Assembly (NCBI GenBank): GCA_020435205.1
Contig: JAGQZY010000015.1
Location: 1 to 42,866, forward strand
Direction: 5' to 3'
Length of the DNA: 42,866 nt
Source: Bdellovibrionales bacterium
GTDB lineage: Bacteria; Bdellovibrionota; Bdellovibrionia; Bdellovibrionales; JAGQZY01
A program made the position numbers and the translations under genes. Below are positions 1 through 9,113 of this stretch, piece by piece (the first letter of the stretch is position 1; each line of letters opens with the position of its first letter). The notes beneath the pieces were generated by a model, which saw nothing but the letters and a program-made list of their open reading frames with translations, searched no databases and had not been told where the DNA came from.

Positions 1-967
1 CTCCGTGTCCTCGAGTGATATTGACAAACTTGCCAACCTAGAGCTTCGCCTCAAGTCTTTAATCTTTGGCCAAGACCCTGCCATCGAAGGCTTAGTGGCT
101 GCTATCAAAATGAATCGAGTGGGACTGGGCCGCGACCGAAAACCCGTGGGCTCCTTTTTATTTGCTGGCCCTACTGGTGTGGGTAAAACCGAAGTGGCCA
201 AACAACTTTCCGAACACCTTGGTAACAGGCTGATCCGCTTTGACATGAGTGAGTACATGGAAAAACATGCGGTGGCTCGTCTCATTGGAGCGCCTCCAGG
301 ATACGTGGGCTTTGAAGAGGGTGGCCTCTTGACCGAAGCCGTATCACAGTCCCCTTATTGCGTGCTTTTGCTCGATGAAATTGAAAAAGCTCACCCCGAT
401 CTACTCAATGTGCTTTTGCAAGTGATGGATAACGGAACCTTAACAGACCCCCATGGCAAGACGACTGACTTTTCCCATGCCACGATCATTATGACCACCA
501 ACGCTGGCGCTCGCGACGCCGCTAAAGGTTCGATCGGGATCAACCCTGGTGACCCAGCACTCATTTCCGATGAAGCTATTAAAAGACATTTTTCACCCGA
601 ATTCTTAAACCGTCTCGATCAAGTGGTTCACTTTTCACCACTCAACAATGTAATCTGTGAACGAGTTCTGGACAAATTCCTTTTAGAGCTTGGCGAGCAA
701 CTCAAACAAAAGAACGTACTGATCGAGGTGGGTGATGATGCCAAAGCCTGGCTGATGGAAAAGGGCTTTGATCCCATCTATGGCGCACGCCCCTTAGCTC
801 GAGTCATCAATGAGCATATTAAAAAGCCACTTTCTGAAGAAATTCTTTTTGGAAAAATCAAAGAGGGCGGCCAGGTTAAGGTGGAACGCAAAGGGGATGA
901 GCTTAAACTCAGTTATAAAAAACTGAAAGCTGATACCCAGAAAAAATTATTACCACAAAGATCCTAA
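1..967 (+). CDS. clpA: ATP-dependent Clp protease ATP-binding subunit ClpA (5'-truncated)
   Basis: This is the second AAA+ module and C-terminus of ClpA, the unfoldase that feeds substrates to the ClpP peptidase in the cytoplasm. Counting from the first in-frame GTG at position 5, Walker A GPTGVGKT lies at residues 55-62, Walker B in VLLLDEIEK near 120, TTNAG near 165, an SIGI tripeptide matching the ClpP-docking IGL/IGF loop near 175, and FLNRLD with the arginine finger near 203. The reading frame is open to the window edge and the residues before the GTG still match ClpA, so the true start and the N and D1 domains lie upstream; the GTG is not a start. ClpB is unlikely because of the IGI loop and the ClpA-like C-terminus. 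Confidence 0.95.
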   Translation, partial: SVSSSDIDKLANLELRLKSLIFGQDPAIEGLVAAIKMNRVGLGRDRKPVGSFLFAGPTGVGKTEVAKQLSEHLGNRLIRFDMSEYMEKHAVARLIGAPPGYVGFEEGGLLTEAVSQSPYCVLLLDEIEKAHPDLLNVLLQVMDNGTLTDPHGKTTDFSHATIIMTTNAGARDAAKGSIGINPGDPALISDEAIKRHFSPEFLNRLDQVVHFSPLNNVICERVLDKFLLELGEQLKQKNVLIEVGDDAKAWLMEKGFDPIYGARPLARVINEHIKKPLSEEILFGKIKEGGQVKVERKGDELKLSYKKLKADTQKKLLPQRS

Positions 968-979
968 AGCGCCCTTTAT

Positions 980-1216
980 TTACAAAGAGGCCGTGGTTTT
1001 TCTAGCCTTTTCTTTTTTCTGCGCCTTTGAATCCCTTGGCTTTCTCATAGGCTTTTCTTGGCGGTCCTTATTTCCGCCATTCCTTGATTTCAATTGATGG
1101 CAATGTTTGCGGCCAGTATCGGCACTGATATGGCAGCCTTGATGATCTTGAGGCCCAGGATGAGCCCAGGCCACTTGGATGCATATAAAAAAACCAATGG
1201 CGATCTTTATGATCAT
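980..1216 (-). CDS. Small secreted YHYH-type protein
   Basis: A 78-residue protein with a signal peptide (residues 1-18, cleavage after AWA) followed by HPGPQDHQGCH and TGRKHCH. This Gly-Cys-His ... Thr-Gly ... His-Cys-His pattern is the signature of the YHYH family of small exported proteins of unknown function; the Cys/His spacing looks like a metal site, which is inference. The C-terminal half is very basic (Lys/Arg-rich). It is convergent with clpA with only a 12-nt gap, so no separate terminator fits between them. The ATG is preceded by GGGAG and GGAG. Exported to the periplasm or outside. Confidence 0.7.
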   Translation of the reverse strand: MIIKIAIGFFICIQVAWAHPGPQDHQGCHISADTGRKHCHQLKSRNGGNKDRQEKPMRKPRDSKAQKKEKARKTTASL

Positions 1217-1394
1217 CGCTCCGACTCCCTTCGGATTGGATTTTTCCTCTCTGCAGAGGTGGCTCTAACTATACAGCCCCTCTAATTTGTGAAAAGACCA
1301 AAAATATTTTTTTTAACCCAATGGTAAAATTACACGGCCCATCCAGAGGAAAGTCTGACAGATAATTTTTTACGCAGACTTTGACACAGAAGTC

Positions 1395-2897
1395 TTAAGT
1401 GTAGATTTGTGCAAAGGTTTGACAAGACCCGTCCGGCTGCCTTTGATAAATGTCACTGCGCCCCACTTTTTCAGGACCTGTTTTCCCCATCGCAGAGAGC
1501 AAATCCTTGACCGCTTTCAGGGTCTCTTTGTGATAGTTGGCAATTCGTTCTGATTTTGTGGGCACGTGGAGACCGGCCACCAACTGCGGATTGTTTGTTG
1601 TGATTCCCACAGGGCAATGGTTGGAATGGCAACGCAAAGCTTGGATACACCCCAAAGCAAGCATCATACCGCGGGCGCTATTCACCGTATCCGCCCCGAG
1701 CGCGAACAAGCGGATCATATCAAATCCCGTTAAAGATTTACCGGAAGCAATGATACGAATGTCTTTTTTCAAATTTTCTTTTTCTAAGGTTTGACTCACA
1801 AAGGCCAGTCCATCCTTGATGGGCATCCCCACCGAATTCGCAAACTCTAAGGGGGCCGCCCCAGTCCCCCCCTCACTGCCGTCAACAGTGATGAAGTCTG
1901 GTTGAATTCCTGTTTGCTTCATAGCTTCAATGATATCAAAAAACTCCTGATGCTTTCCCACGCAGAGTTTAAAACCCACCGGCTTTCCACCACTCAATTC
2001 GCGCAGCTGCCCAATAAAATTCATCAAACCTTTCGCATCAGAAAACATGGGATGACCTGCCGGTGAAATCACATCTTTGCCAATCTCGACCCCACGAATT
2101 GTGGCAATCTCTTGAGTCACCTTAGCGCCGGGAAGCATGCCACCTTTACCTGGCTTAGCCCCTTGGGAAAGCTTGAGTTCAATCATTTTTATTTCTGGCC
2201 AATGGGACTTTTCTTTAAAGGTCTCAGGACAAAACATTCCATTGGCTTGTCTCGCTCCAAAATAACCTGTGCCTAATTGCCAAATAATATCACCACCGAG
2301 CCGATGAAACTCAGAGATCCCACCTTCCCCTGTATTTTGAGCAAACCCCCCAAGCCTTGCTCCAAGGTTTAAAGCGCTCACTGCATTTTTACTCAGAGAA
2401 CCATAGCTCATGGCCGAAATGTTCAAACGAGACGCCGAATAGGGCTGCTTGCAATGAGGCCCACCAAAAGTGACACGATCAAAATGGTCATCAACCTTCA
2501 CCGGATAAATGGAGTGACAGACCCAGTCTCTCCCCACCTCGTAAACATTCTGTTGAGTCCCAAAGGGCTGACTCTGCAACTCTTGCTTGGATCTTTGATA
2601 AACTAAAGATCTATCATTGCGGTTGATCGGAGCCCCATCGGTGTTGGACTCAACAAAGTATTGTTGAATCTCAGGCCGAATGGCTTCTAGGATGTAGCGA
2701 AAATGGCCAATGACAGGAAAATTTCTTTTCACAGCGTGACGAGTTTGCACCATATCAAACAGTCCTAAGACAAACAAAGGTATGAAAACTAAGGCCAAAT
2801 AGGGGGCGAGGGGATTTCCAAAATAAAAGAGGCTAACAATAACGACAAAGACGCAAAAACTGATGAAAAAAAACATTCGGCGCACAGGGCCCTCCAA
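1395..2897 (-). CDS. FMN-binding glutamate synthase family protein, membrane-anchored
   Basis: A 500-residue protein with two N-terminal hydrophobic segments (about residues 8-45), then the FMN-binding (alpha/beta)8 domain of the glutamate synthase large subunit. Visible landmarks are GEGGISEFH, KPGKGGMLPG, DGSEGGTGAAP and a Cys-x5-Cys-x4-Cys set (in LGCIQALRCHSNHC) with the spacing of the GltS [3Fe-4S] ligands, followed by PVGITT. It lacks the glutaminase and gate domains, so it is not a full GltB; such stand-alone proteins are common and their substrate is generally unknown. The first in-frame start is TTG with AGAGG upstream; an ATG seven codons later is an alternative. It is monocistronic by spacing, and divergent from htpX. 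Confidence 0.88.
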   Translation of the reverse strand: MEGPVRRMFFFISFCVFVVIVSLFYFGNPLAPYLALVFIPLFVLGLFDMVQTRHAVKRNFPVIGHFRYILEAIRPEIQQYFVESNTDGAPINRNDRSLVYQRSKQELQSQPFGTQQNVYEVGRDWVCHSIYPVKVDDHFDRVTFGGPHCKQPYSASRLNISAMSYGSLSKNAVSALNLGARLGGFAQNTGEGGISEFHRLGGDIIWQLGTGYFGARQANGMFCPETFKEKSHWPEIKMIELKLSQGAKPGKGGMLPGAKVTQEIATIRGVEIGKDVISPAGHPMFSDAKGLMNFIGQLRELSGGKPVGFKLCVGKHQEFFDIIEAMKQTGIQPDFITVDGSEGGTGAAPLEFANSVGMPIKDGLAFVSQTLEKENLKKDIRIIASGKSLTGFDMIRLFALGADTVNSARGMMLALGCIQALRCHSNHCPVGITTNNPQLVAGLHVPTKSERIANYHKETLKAVKDLLSAMGKTGPEKVGRSDIYQRQPDGSCQTFAQIYT

Positions 2898-3043
2898 GGA
2901 ATAGCCTCTATTTTTATCCAGGATGGCTTTCGGGGAATCTTGCGCCGTGCCAGACCCTTTTCTGACTGAATGGACCTGGACAAGATCAAAATAGACCTCA
3001 TAATGCCAACATCAAGAGGCTCTATCGAGCAGGAGATGGATTT

Positions 3044-3928
3044 ATGGCCATAGCAAAGCGAATTTTCTTTTTTGTGCTAGTGAACATTTTAGTGATGGTT
3101 TCGGTTTCCATCGTCACTTCCGCCGTGTGCATGTACTTGTATGGCACCCCCTACCCTCCATCGGGATCCCTAAGCCCTTACGCCATCTGGGCTGGAATTT
3201 GGGGTATGGGTGGGGCCTTTATTTCCCTGCTCCTTTCTAAAACCATGGCCAAACACATGATGGGTGTAAAAATCATCGATCCACAAACCCGTGGGCCAGA
3301 AAAAGAACTTGTGGAGCTGGTTCATGGCCTTGCAAGAAAAGCTCGTCTTAGAAAAATGCCTGAAGTCGGAATTTACCAAAGCCCAGAAATGAATGCTTTT
3401 GCCACGGGACCCTCCAAGTCCAATTCTTTAGTGGCGGTTTCTTCTGGACTCCTTAACCAAATGAATCGCTCTCAATTGGAAGGTGTACTCGGTCACGAAG
3501 TCGCCCACATAGCCAACGGGGATATGGTGACCTTGACCCTGATTCAAGGGGTGATTAATGCCTTTGTCCTCTTTTTCTCGCGAATTATTGCCAGCGTGAT
3601 TGCCTCACAATTTGAGCGCAATCGCTGGATGATTGAGTTTGCTCTTTATATCGTTCTACAAATTGCCTTTAGCCTGATGGGATCTATTGTTGTGGCCTAC
3701 TTCTCTCGCATCCGCGAATACCGGGCCGATAAAGGCGGAGCTCGCTATTCTAGCCGAGAAAATATGATCTCAGCCTTACAAGCTCTTGCCAATGGACCAC
3801 AATTTGAACCTCAAAAAGAGGATAACTTTGCAGCCTTTAAAATCTCTAGTGGCGCTAAGGTTATGGCTCTTTTCCGCACCCATCCGCCTTTGCAAGATCG
3901 TATTGCTCGTTTGCAAAAAGGCTATTAG
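3044..3928 (+). CDS. htpX: Protease HtpX (M48 family)
   Basis: A 294-residue inner-membrane zinc metalloprotease that degrades misfolded membrane proteins. The HEXXH motif is HEVAH at residues 151-155 and the third zinc ligand is the Glu in REYRAD near 225. Two N-terminal membrane segments (about 7-32 and 46-64) and two more between the zinc ligands (about 166-188 and 199-220) match the family. Length and order agree with E. coli HtpX (293 aa). The ATG has AGGAG eight bases upstream. The next gene starts only nine bases after the stop, so the two are probably co-transcribed. No regulatory site was recognised. Confidence 0.95.
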   Translation: MAIAKRIFFFVLVNILVMVSVSIVTSAVCMYLYGTPYPPSGSLSPYAIWAGIWGMGGAFISLLLSKTMAKHMMGVKIIDPQTRGPEKELVELVHGLARKARLRKMPEVGIYQSPEMNAFATGPSKSNSLVAVSSGLLNQMNRSQLEGVLGHEVAHIANGDMVTLTLIQGVINAFVLFFSRIIASVIASQFERNRWMIEFALYIVLQIAFSLMGSIVVAYFSRIREYRADKGGARYSSRENMISALQALANGPQFEPQKEDNFAAFKISSGAKVMALFRTHPPLQDRIARLQKGY

Positions 3929-3937
3929 TCTTTAAAG

Positions 3938-4879
3938 GTGTCTTTACAAAATATAACCCCAAGAACCAAAGGCCTGCTTGCGGCAGGCCTCACTGCTGGG
4001 TGCTGGTCGTTCTTAGCCATTTTACTAAAGCTTGCTTTGCAATATGGTGATTCCTACACCATTGTTTGGTACCGCATGATTGTAGCCACTTTGGTTTTAG
4101 GGGGCTGGATGCTATTCTCTGGCCGCAAACTCGAGTTCTCGGTTTTAAAAACTCCACCGGGCACTCTTTTGATTGCAGGCCTTTGCCTTTCGGCAAACTA
4201 CCTAGGTTTTATGCAAGGTGTGCACTACACTTCGCCAGCCAATGCACAGATCTTTATCCAATTAGGACCCCTGTTGCTTGCTATTTCTGGAGTTCTTATC
4301 TTCAAAGAGCAGATTTCAAAAATTCAGATATTTGGATTTTTATTTTGTGTTTTAGGCTTTGGACTTTTTTATCTTGATAAGTCCAGTTCCTTTGCCGGGG
4401 ATCCACAAAATTACTTTTGGGGTCAAAGCTGGATTTTATTTGCTGCGGTCACTTGGGCTGTGTTTGCAAGTCTACAAAAGCCACTTTTCCTAAAATGGAA
4501 ATCCTATCAGATCAACTTGTATATCTATTTGATTGCCTCAGTTGTTTTTCTCCCCACAGTGCAGTGGCAAAGTCTTTGGCAAGCCTCCCCATGGGTCCAC
4601 CTGCTGTTTTTCTTTTTAGGTTTAAATACACTTCTCGCCTATGGAAGCTTATCTGTCGCTTTAAAAAACCTGCCCGCAACTCAGGTGAGCCCAATCATTA
4701 CTATGAATCCCCTTCTGACCCTGGTCTTTCTATGGGTTCTTGAGCAAATGGCTTGGAATTTCATACCGCCGGACCCCATAAAATGGTCGGGTTATCTTGG
4801 CGCCCTCCTGGCCGTCCTTGGTGTGATTCTTGTCATTAGTCAAAAAAGGAAGCCACCCACGCCTAAGATGGCGCGGTAG
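3938..4879 (+). CDS. EamA/DMT-family transporter
   Basis: A 313-residue polytopic protein with about ten hydrophobic segments in two homologous halves, as in the drug/metabolite transporter superfamily (EamA, RhaT-like). Characteristic stretches are AGLTAGCWSFLAILLKLAL and WYRMIVATLVLGGW in the first half, and LNTLLAYGSLSVALKNLPAT with the conserved PLLTLVFLWV block near the end. The substrate cannot be told; relatives export amino acids or metabolites. The GTG start lies nine bases after the htpX stop with AAAGG directly against it, suggesting translational coupling. The C-terminal tail is short and basic. Confidence 0.85.
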   Translation: MSLQNITPRTKGLLAAGLTAGCWSFLAILLKLALQYGDSYTIVWYRMIVATLVLGGWMLFSGRKLEFSVLKTPPGTLLIAGLCLSANYLGFMQGVHYTSPANAQIFIQLGPLLLAISGVLIFKEQISKIQIFGFLFCVLGFGLFYLDKSSSFAGDPQNYFWGQSWILFAAVTWAVFASLQKPLFLKWKSYQINLYIYLIASVVFLPTVQWQSLWQASPWVHLLFFFLGLNTLLAYGSLSVALKNLPATQVSPIITMNPLLTLVFLWVLEQMAWNFIPPDPIKWSGYLGALLAVLGVILVISQKRKPPTPKMAR

Positions 4880-4918
4880 CCTTTGACCTAATCTATAAAC
4901 AAATCAAAAATTAAAAGT

Positions 4919-6967
4919 ATGTGGATTCGCCTGGCTTTCGTATTCAGCATCATCCTCCCCTCCCTCGCTGCGGTAGAACCTCCCTCGACGCGCAATTTTA
5001 ACCTCTGGCGATCCCATTACATGCTAGCTATGGAAAACCCAAGCAGCCCTAAAAACTGCGAACGCTGGCAGTCGCTCGCCAGTGAAAAAGATTTCCCCCT
5101 ACAGCGACTTGCTGAGGTTCGCTTTCTTGAGAATTGCTCAAAAAAGAAATTGGCTTGGGATAGCTTTTTAAAAACAGAAAAAAAATGGCTCCACCCCCTG
5201 TTAATCCAACTTCAATACGACCATCTCATTGATCAGGGTGAATTTTTATCTGCCTATCGCTGGTATAAAAAGCACCCTAAAGTGCTAGAGCTCGACAAAC
5301 GCAACCGTGAGGAACTATTACAAAAATCACTCAAACAAAAGATCGGGAAAAAAGAGCGGCGAAAAATGCAAAAAGAGCTCGAAGGCCTCGCCCCCCGTTT
5401 TATTAAAAACCCTAAAAAAAGTGAATTTTTAAAAGTTGCCAGAGATTTTCGCAAGGCTCGCCATTTTGAAAAGGCTCTTTCCTATTATCGCCGAGTGATC
5501 AACGACAAAGGTTTTAGTCTGCATCAAAAGTGGTTTGGTTATCAAGGAGCTCGCATAACCTATAAGTTAGAACGTTGGAAGCGGATGAAAAAGTATTTGT
5601 CGGCTTCAGAGCAATGGGCCCGTTTTTTAAATAACAAGTACAAGCAATCCAAAGAACTGACCCGCCTGCATCACAATGCCAATATTGAGTTTATTCGCAC
5701 CCTGTGGACAGAACGAGGTCAGAAAGAGGCTTACCCTCACTTGCTCAAGCTGGAAAAACAACTCAAGAAAAGGTTTTCTCTGCAGCTAGTGTACTGGCTG
5801 AAGGGTCGGATGGCCGAGGAAAAGCGGGATTATAAAATGGCTGTGCACTGGCTAGACAAAGCTTCAAAAGAGCGAGCCATCACTAGCGAAGATGAAGAAA
5901 GAGTTTTATGGTTTCTCGCATGGAACCAACGGCGGACCGGCTCCTATGCAGAGTCGCAAAAGAACTTGGAAAAACTTAAAAAACATCGCGATCTGACCTT
6001 TTTTGCAAAAACTAAATATTTGTATTGGCAGGCAGAAAACCTTTTATCCATGGGTAAAAAGGATGACGCCAATGGGGCCTTTGAGCGCTTAGCCAACCTT
6101 GATGCCTATGGCTACTATGGTCCCCTTGCCTTTCGCAAACTCAATAAACCTTTTCCTGCTCTTCCTGACAATGCCATTAATGAAACCGACGCCCTTAAAC
6201 TTTTTTCTAATCAAGACGACGAAGTCTTCCGTTGGCTGAGTGAAGTAGGAGAGCTTGACGTGGCCGAAAACTTTTTGTTTGAAAAAGTCTCCACGAAAAA
6301 AAGTTGGGGACTCTCAGAATGGGTCTCCTACCTACACCTCCTACAAATGGCAGGAGCCTATAAAACTTCATTTTATCGCTACCATAGCCTGTCACCCAAA
6401 TTGCAATTGCAGATCGCTGAAGAATACCCCGAGTTGCTCTTCCCAAGACCATATCGCCGAATTGTGACTCAAGCGGCCTCTGAATCCCTAGTTTCGACAG
6501 CATTGATCTATTCTATTATGAAGCAAGAATCGGGATTTGATGTCAAAGCCCGCAGCCACGCCGATGCCTTTGGCTTATTACAACTCATACCACAAGTGGC
6601 ACAAAGGTCAGCACAGCGACTGGGTGATGTCCTTTATAAAAAACCAGAAGACCTTTATACCCCCAAGGTGAATATTCCTTTGGGTGCCGAAACCCTGCGT
6701 TTTTACCTGTCTAAGTTTGAAAACCAATTTGTACTGGCAGTGGCTAGTTACAACGCCAATGAAAAGGCCGTGCGCGGTTGGATTGACAGCCGTTTTCATG
6801 GTGACCCCGTGACCTTTATTGAAGACATCCCTTATGAGGAAACCAAAGGTTATGTTAAGTTAGTGATGCGTAATTACATCGCATACAACCGTTTTGAGAC
6901 AGCGCGTGGAGAAAAGTTTCAATTTCCAGAGGTCTGTTTACAGGGTTTACAGGCATTCAAAAACTAA
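4919..6967 (+). CDS. slt: Soluble lytic murein transglycosylase, Slt70-like
   Basis: A 682-residue exported enzyme that cleaves the MurNAc-GlcNAc bond of peptidoglycan to form 1,6-anhydro ends. A signal peptide (residues 1-17) is followed by a long alpha-helical superhelical region (about 30-510), as in Slt70, and then the goose-lysozyme-like SLT domain. The catalytic Glu is E537 in MKQESGFD, followed by ARSHADAFGLLQLIP and later ASYNANEKAVRGW, all family-1 landmarks. Length is close to E. coli Slt (645 aa). No Shine-Dalgarno site is visible before the ATG, which is AT-rich upstream. It may follow the htpX-EamA pair in one transcript (40-nt gap). Confidence 0.92.
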   Translation: MWIRLAFVFSIILPSLAAVEPPSTRNFNLWRSHYMLAMENPSSPKNCERWQSLASEKDFPLQRLAEVRFLENCSKKKLAWDSFLKTEKKWLHPLLIQLQYDHLIDQGEFLSAYRWYKKHPKVLELDKRNREELLQKSLKQKIGKKERRKMQKELEGLAPRFIKNPKKSEFLKVARDFRKARHFEKALSYYRRVINDKGFSLHQKWFGYQGARITYKLERWKRMKKYLSASEQWARFLNNKYKQSKELTRLHHNANIEFIRTLWTERGQKEAYPHLLKLEKQLKKRFSLQLVYWLKGRMAEEKRDYKMAVHWLDKASKERAITSEDEERVLWFLAWNQRRTGSYAESQKNLEKLKKHRDLTFFAKTKYLYWQAENLLSMGKKDDANGAFERLANLDAYGYYGPLAFRKLNKPFPALPDNAINETDALKLFSNQDDEVFRWLSEVGELDVAENFLFEKVSTKKSWGLSEWVSYLHLLQMAGAYKTSFYRYHSLSPKLQLQIAEEYPELLFPRPYRRIVTQAASESLVSTALIYSIMKQESGFDVKARSHADAFGLLQLIPQVAQRSAQRLGDVLYKKPEDLYTPKVNIPLGAETLRFYLSKFENQFVLAVASYNANEKAVRGWIDSRFHGDPVTFIEDIPYEETKGYVKLVMRNYIAYNRFETARGEKFQFPEVCLQGLQAFKN

Positions 6968-7055
6968 GCATCGTCTTTAATTTGTTAGCATTTCTCATAT
7001 TGATACACTAGTAATCTTAGGTATTTAGCCCGTACATTTCAGGCATCTCTTTTGC

Positions 7056-7061
7056 TATACT
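7056..7061 (+). promoter_or_regulatory. Extended -10 promoter element of the S8 protease gene
   Basis: TATACT preceded by TG at the extended -10 position (TTTGCTATACT). No good -35 is seen, which fits an extended -10 promoter. Transcription would start near 7068, giving a leader of about 17 nt that contains the AGGGG ribosome site. This rules against the upstream in-frame TTG at 7052 as the start codon. The same GCTATACT string occurs upstream of the SH3b gene. Confidence 0.5.
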
Positions 7062-7084
7062 ATGAAGACAAGAGGGGATTCACT

Positions 7085-8407
7085 ATGATCATTCGAGTAT
7101 TTCTAGCAGTTGCAACATTCTTGTTATTTTTAGCAGTTCTTACGGACACTCCGATTTTGAATTTAAAAGGCGTGGCCTCAAAACCAAAACCCAAAGCCCC
7201 ACCTGTAACGCGTGAGATGGAGCTAGGAACCATCAACACCTCCGTTCAAGCTGAAGAAAAAAAAGAATCTATCATTATGAATGATCCAGCCATGCATAAA
7301 AAATGGGGCCTAGCGAAAACCGATGCCCTCGATGCTTGGCAGTTGACCACTGGTAGCCGCGAAATCATCGTTGCTGTAGTGGATACTGGAATCGATATCG
7401 AACACCCCGACTTAAAAAATAACCTTTGGGTGAATCCTGGCGAAAGTGGAAAAGATAAGCATGGCCGCAACAAGGCCACCAATGGTGTGGATGATGACGG
7501 TAACGGCTTTATTGATGACGTTCATGGCTGGAACTTTGTTCACTCCAACAATTATCTGAAAGACAACCATGGTCACGGTACCCATATTGCTGGCATTGTC
7601 GGCGCCGAAGGGGGCAATAATTATGGGGTGACGGGTGTGGCTCCAAAAGTCAGCTTGATGATCCTCAAATATTTTGACCCTCAATCTCCAGGAAACAACT
7701 TAGTGAATACTATTAAGGCCTTTGACTATGCGATCAAAATGAATGCTCACATCATCAATTACTCTGGTGGTGGTATGGAATTTTCTCAACCTGAGTTTAG
7801 AGCTGTGCAAAGAGCTGAGCAAAAAGGAATCCTTTTTGTGGCGGCTGCCGGTAACGAACGCTCCAATTCCGACTACAAAAAATATTATCCGGCTGATTAT
7901 GATCTCGACAATATTATCTCGGTCACCGCCATCAATCCTACTCTACGAGTTTTATCCTCAAGTAACTATGGAGTCAAAACCGTGGATATCGCAGCCCCCG
8001 GTGAAAACATCTATTCCACCCTACCTGGGGGAACCTTTGGAACGATGACAGGGACCTCTCAGGCCACGGCCTTTGTCAGTGGCGTGGCCGCACTTTTAAT
8101 GGCCCACAATAGGGACTTCGATGCTAAGGCCGTCAAAAAATATATTTTACGCACAGGTGACAATCTGGAGTGGCTAAAAAGTAAAACCAATACATCAAAA
8201 AAACTCAATATCTTTCGAAGTCTGACGATGCTCGATCAGGGCGTTGGCGCTTCAGGAGTTGTCGCCTCGAACACCAGTTCTGCCGAAAGCGACACCTTTA
8301 ATGCACCCACCAATCAAGAAAACACCGGAGCGACTAGCCTGCATAGTTTTGGTCAGGCCTTAAAAAAGTTTGTGCACAAAGAAGATGAGAGCACCGACAA
8401 GGAATAA
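7085..8407 (+). CDS. Secreted subtilisin-like serine protease (S8)
   Basis: A 440-residue subtilase with the full triad: D100 in VVDTGIDIEHPDL, H164 in GHGTHIAG and S325 in GTSQATA, plus the oxyanion Asn in AAAGNE. An N-terminal hydrophobic segment (residues 1-20) acts as signal peptide or anchor; a short 50-residue pro-region follows, and after the catalytic domain comes a Ser/Thr/Asn-rich tail ending in a charged stretch. I chose the ATG because AGGGG lies seven bases upstream and the promoter lies between it and the earlier TTG. It probably digests external or envelope protein. It ends in a strong hairpin shared with the convergent neighbour. Confidence 0.92.
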   Translation: MIIRVFLAVATFLLFLAVLTDTPILNLKGVASKPKPKAPPVTREMELGTINTSVQAEEKKESIIMNDPAMHKKWGLAKTDALDAWQLTTGSREIIVAVVDTGIDIEHPDLKNNLWVNPGESGKDKHGRNKATNGVDDDGNGFIDDVHGWNFVHSNNYLKDNHGHGTHIAGIVGAEGGNNYGVTGVAPKVSLMILKYFDPQSPGNNLVNTIKAFDYAIKMNAHIINYSGGGMEFSQPEFRAVQRAEQKGILFVAAAGNERSNSDYKKYYPADYDLDNIISVTAINPTLRVLSSSNYGVKTVDIAAPGENIYSTLPGGTFGTMTGTSQATAFVSGVAALLMAHNRDFDAKAVKKYILRTGDNLEWLKSKTNTSKKLNIFRSLTMLDQGVGASGVVASNTSSAESDTFNAPTNQENTGATSLHSFGQALKKFVHKEDESTDKE

Positions 8408-8412
8408 GATCG

Positions 8413-8441
8413 AAATCCCTCTTTAGAGCGAGGGATTTTTT
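8413..8441 (+). terminator. Rho-independent terminator of the S8 protease gene
   Basis: Perfect 9-bp inverted repeat AAATCCCTC / GAGGGATTT with an 8-nt loop, followed by further T residues. The T-run favours the plus strand. The loop contains the stop codon of the convergent gene on the minus strand, so the hairpin overlaps the end of that gene. Confidence 0.8.
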
Positions 8442-9040
8442 CTGCGAAAAATATAAAGAGCAATAAAAATCACGAGGAAACTTGCACCCAAGCCGATGAG
8501 ATTGCGCGCCTGAGGTATCATCATTCCAGATACCATACAAAATGAACTAAAAAAGATCCCGATCCAATTGACCCATTTTAAAAAAGGAAAGCGCGAGTCC
8601 ACGATAGACTTTTTCTCGGGTGTGGCAGTTCCTTCAATAGGTGCAGAAATCATAGTAAAGGCCCGTCGGCGCATCATTGAAGCAATGTCATCGTCGCCAT
8701 CAATGTCCATCATCCGCGAATAACAGTGCACGGCGTAGGGCAAGGCCTGTCTTTTGAAGCAGTATCCTAAAAATTCCTCATGGGCTTTTTGATCATGATA
8801 ATTCACCACTAATTTTTTCCACTGATGCTCGAGTTGCTTGATATGCTCCAGAGTCAGGTGGTCGATGCCTCCGACTTTTTCTTTGACTCCCCGCTCATGC
8901 TGGATGCTGTTAAAACGCTCAACAATAACGCCACAAGAGTAGCACTCCTTATGACCAATCAGCATTTCCTTGCCACAAGCAGGACAAGGAGCCGGGGTTT
9001 CCGGGCTATTCACTTCAAACTCGATTTGGTATTCATCCAT
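8423..9040 (-). CDS. Zinc-ribbon membrane protein of unknown function
   Basis: A 205-residue protein whose N-terminus carries a zinc-ribbon: CPACGKE and, 12 residues on, CYSCG (two CxxC pairs). A helical middle follows, rich in His, Gln and Lys. Two hydrophobic segments near the C-terminus (about 150-168 and 174-195) end in FRRKNPSL, so the ribbon is probably cytoplasmic and the protein anchored in the inner membrane. The start is placed at the ATG of MDEYQ because GGGGAG stands six bases upstream; an upstream GTG/ATG extension of 25 codons overlaps the divergent promoter region. It is divergent from lnt. No family is recognised. Confidence 0.75.
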   Translation of the reverse strand: MDEYQIEFEVNSPETPAPCPACGKEMLIGHKECYSCGVIVERFNSIQHERGVKEKVGGIDHLTLEHIKQLEHQWKKLVVNYHDQKAHEEFLGYCFKRQALPYAVHCYSRMMDIDGDDDIASMMRRRAFTMISAPIEGTATPEKKSIVDSRFPFLKWVNWIGIFFSSFCMVSGMMIPQARNLIGLGASFLVIFIALYIFRRKNPSL

Positions 9041-9068
9041 GAATTCTCCCCAATGAGCGAAAAATAAT

Positions 9069-9091
9069 CGAAATCTAATAGATCGATTTCG
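9069..9091. promoter_or_regulatory. Inverted repeat in the divergent region before lnt
   Basis: CGAAATC and GATTTCG form a perfect 7-bp inverted repeat with a 9-nt centre, in the 73-bp gap between two divergent genes. Its size and place fit a dimeric repressor operator. No regulator can be named. Confidence 0.35.
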
Positions 9092-9113
9092 CGGATTTCT
9101 GTAAACTACCACC

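Noticed and set aside
7052-7084. TTG start giving an 11-codon longer S8 protease
   Set aside because: The -10 element lies across it, so the mRNA would start later, and the ATG at 7085 has a good ribosome site.
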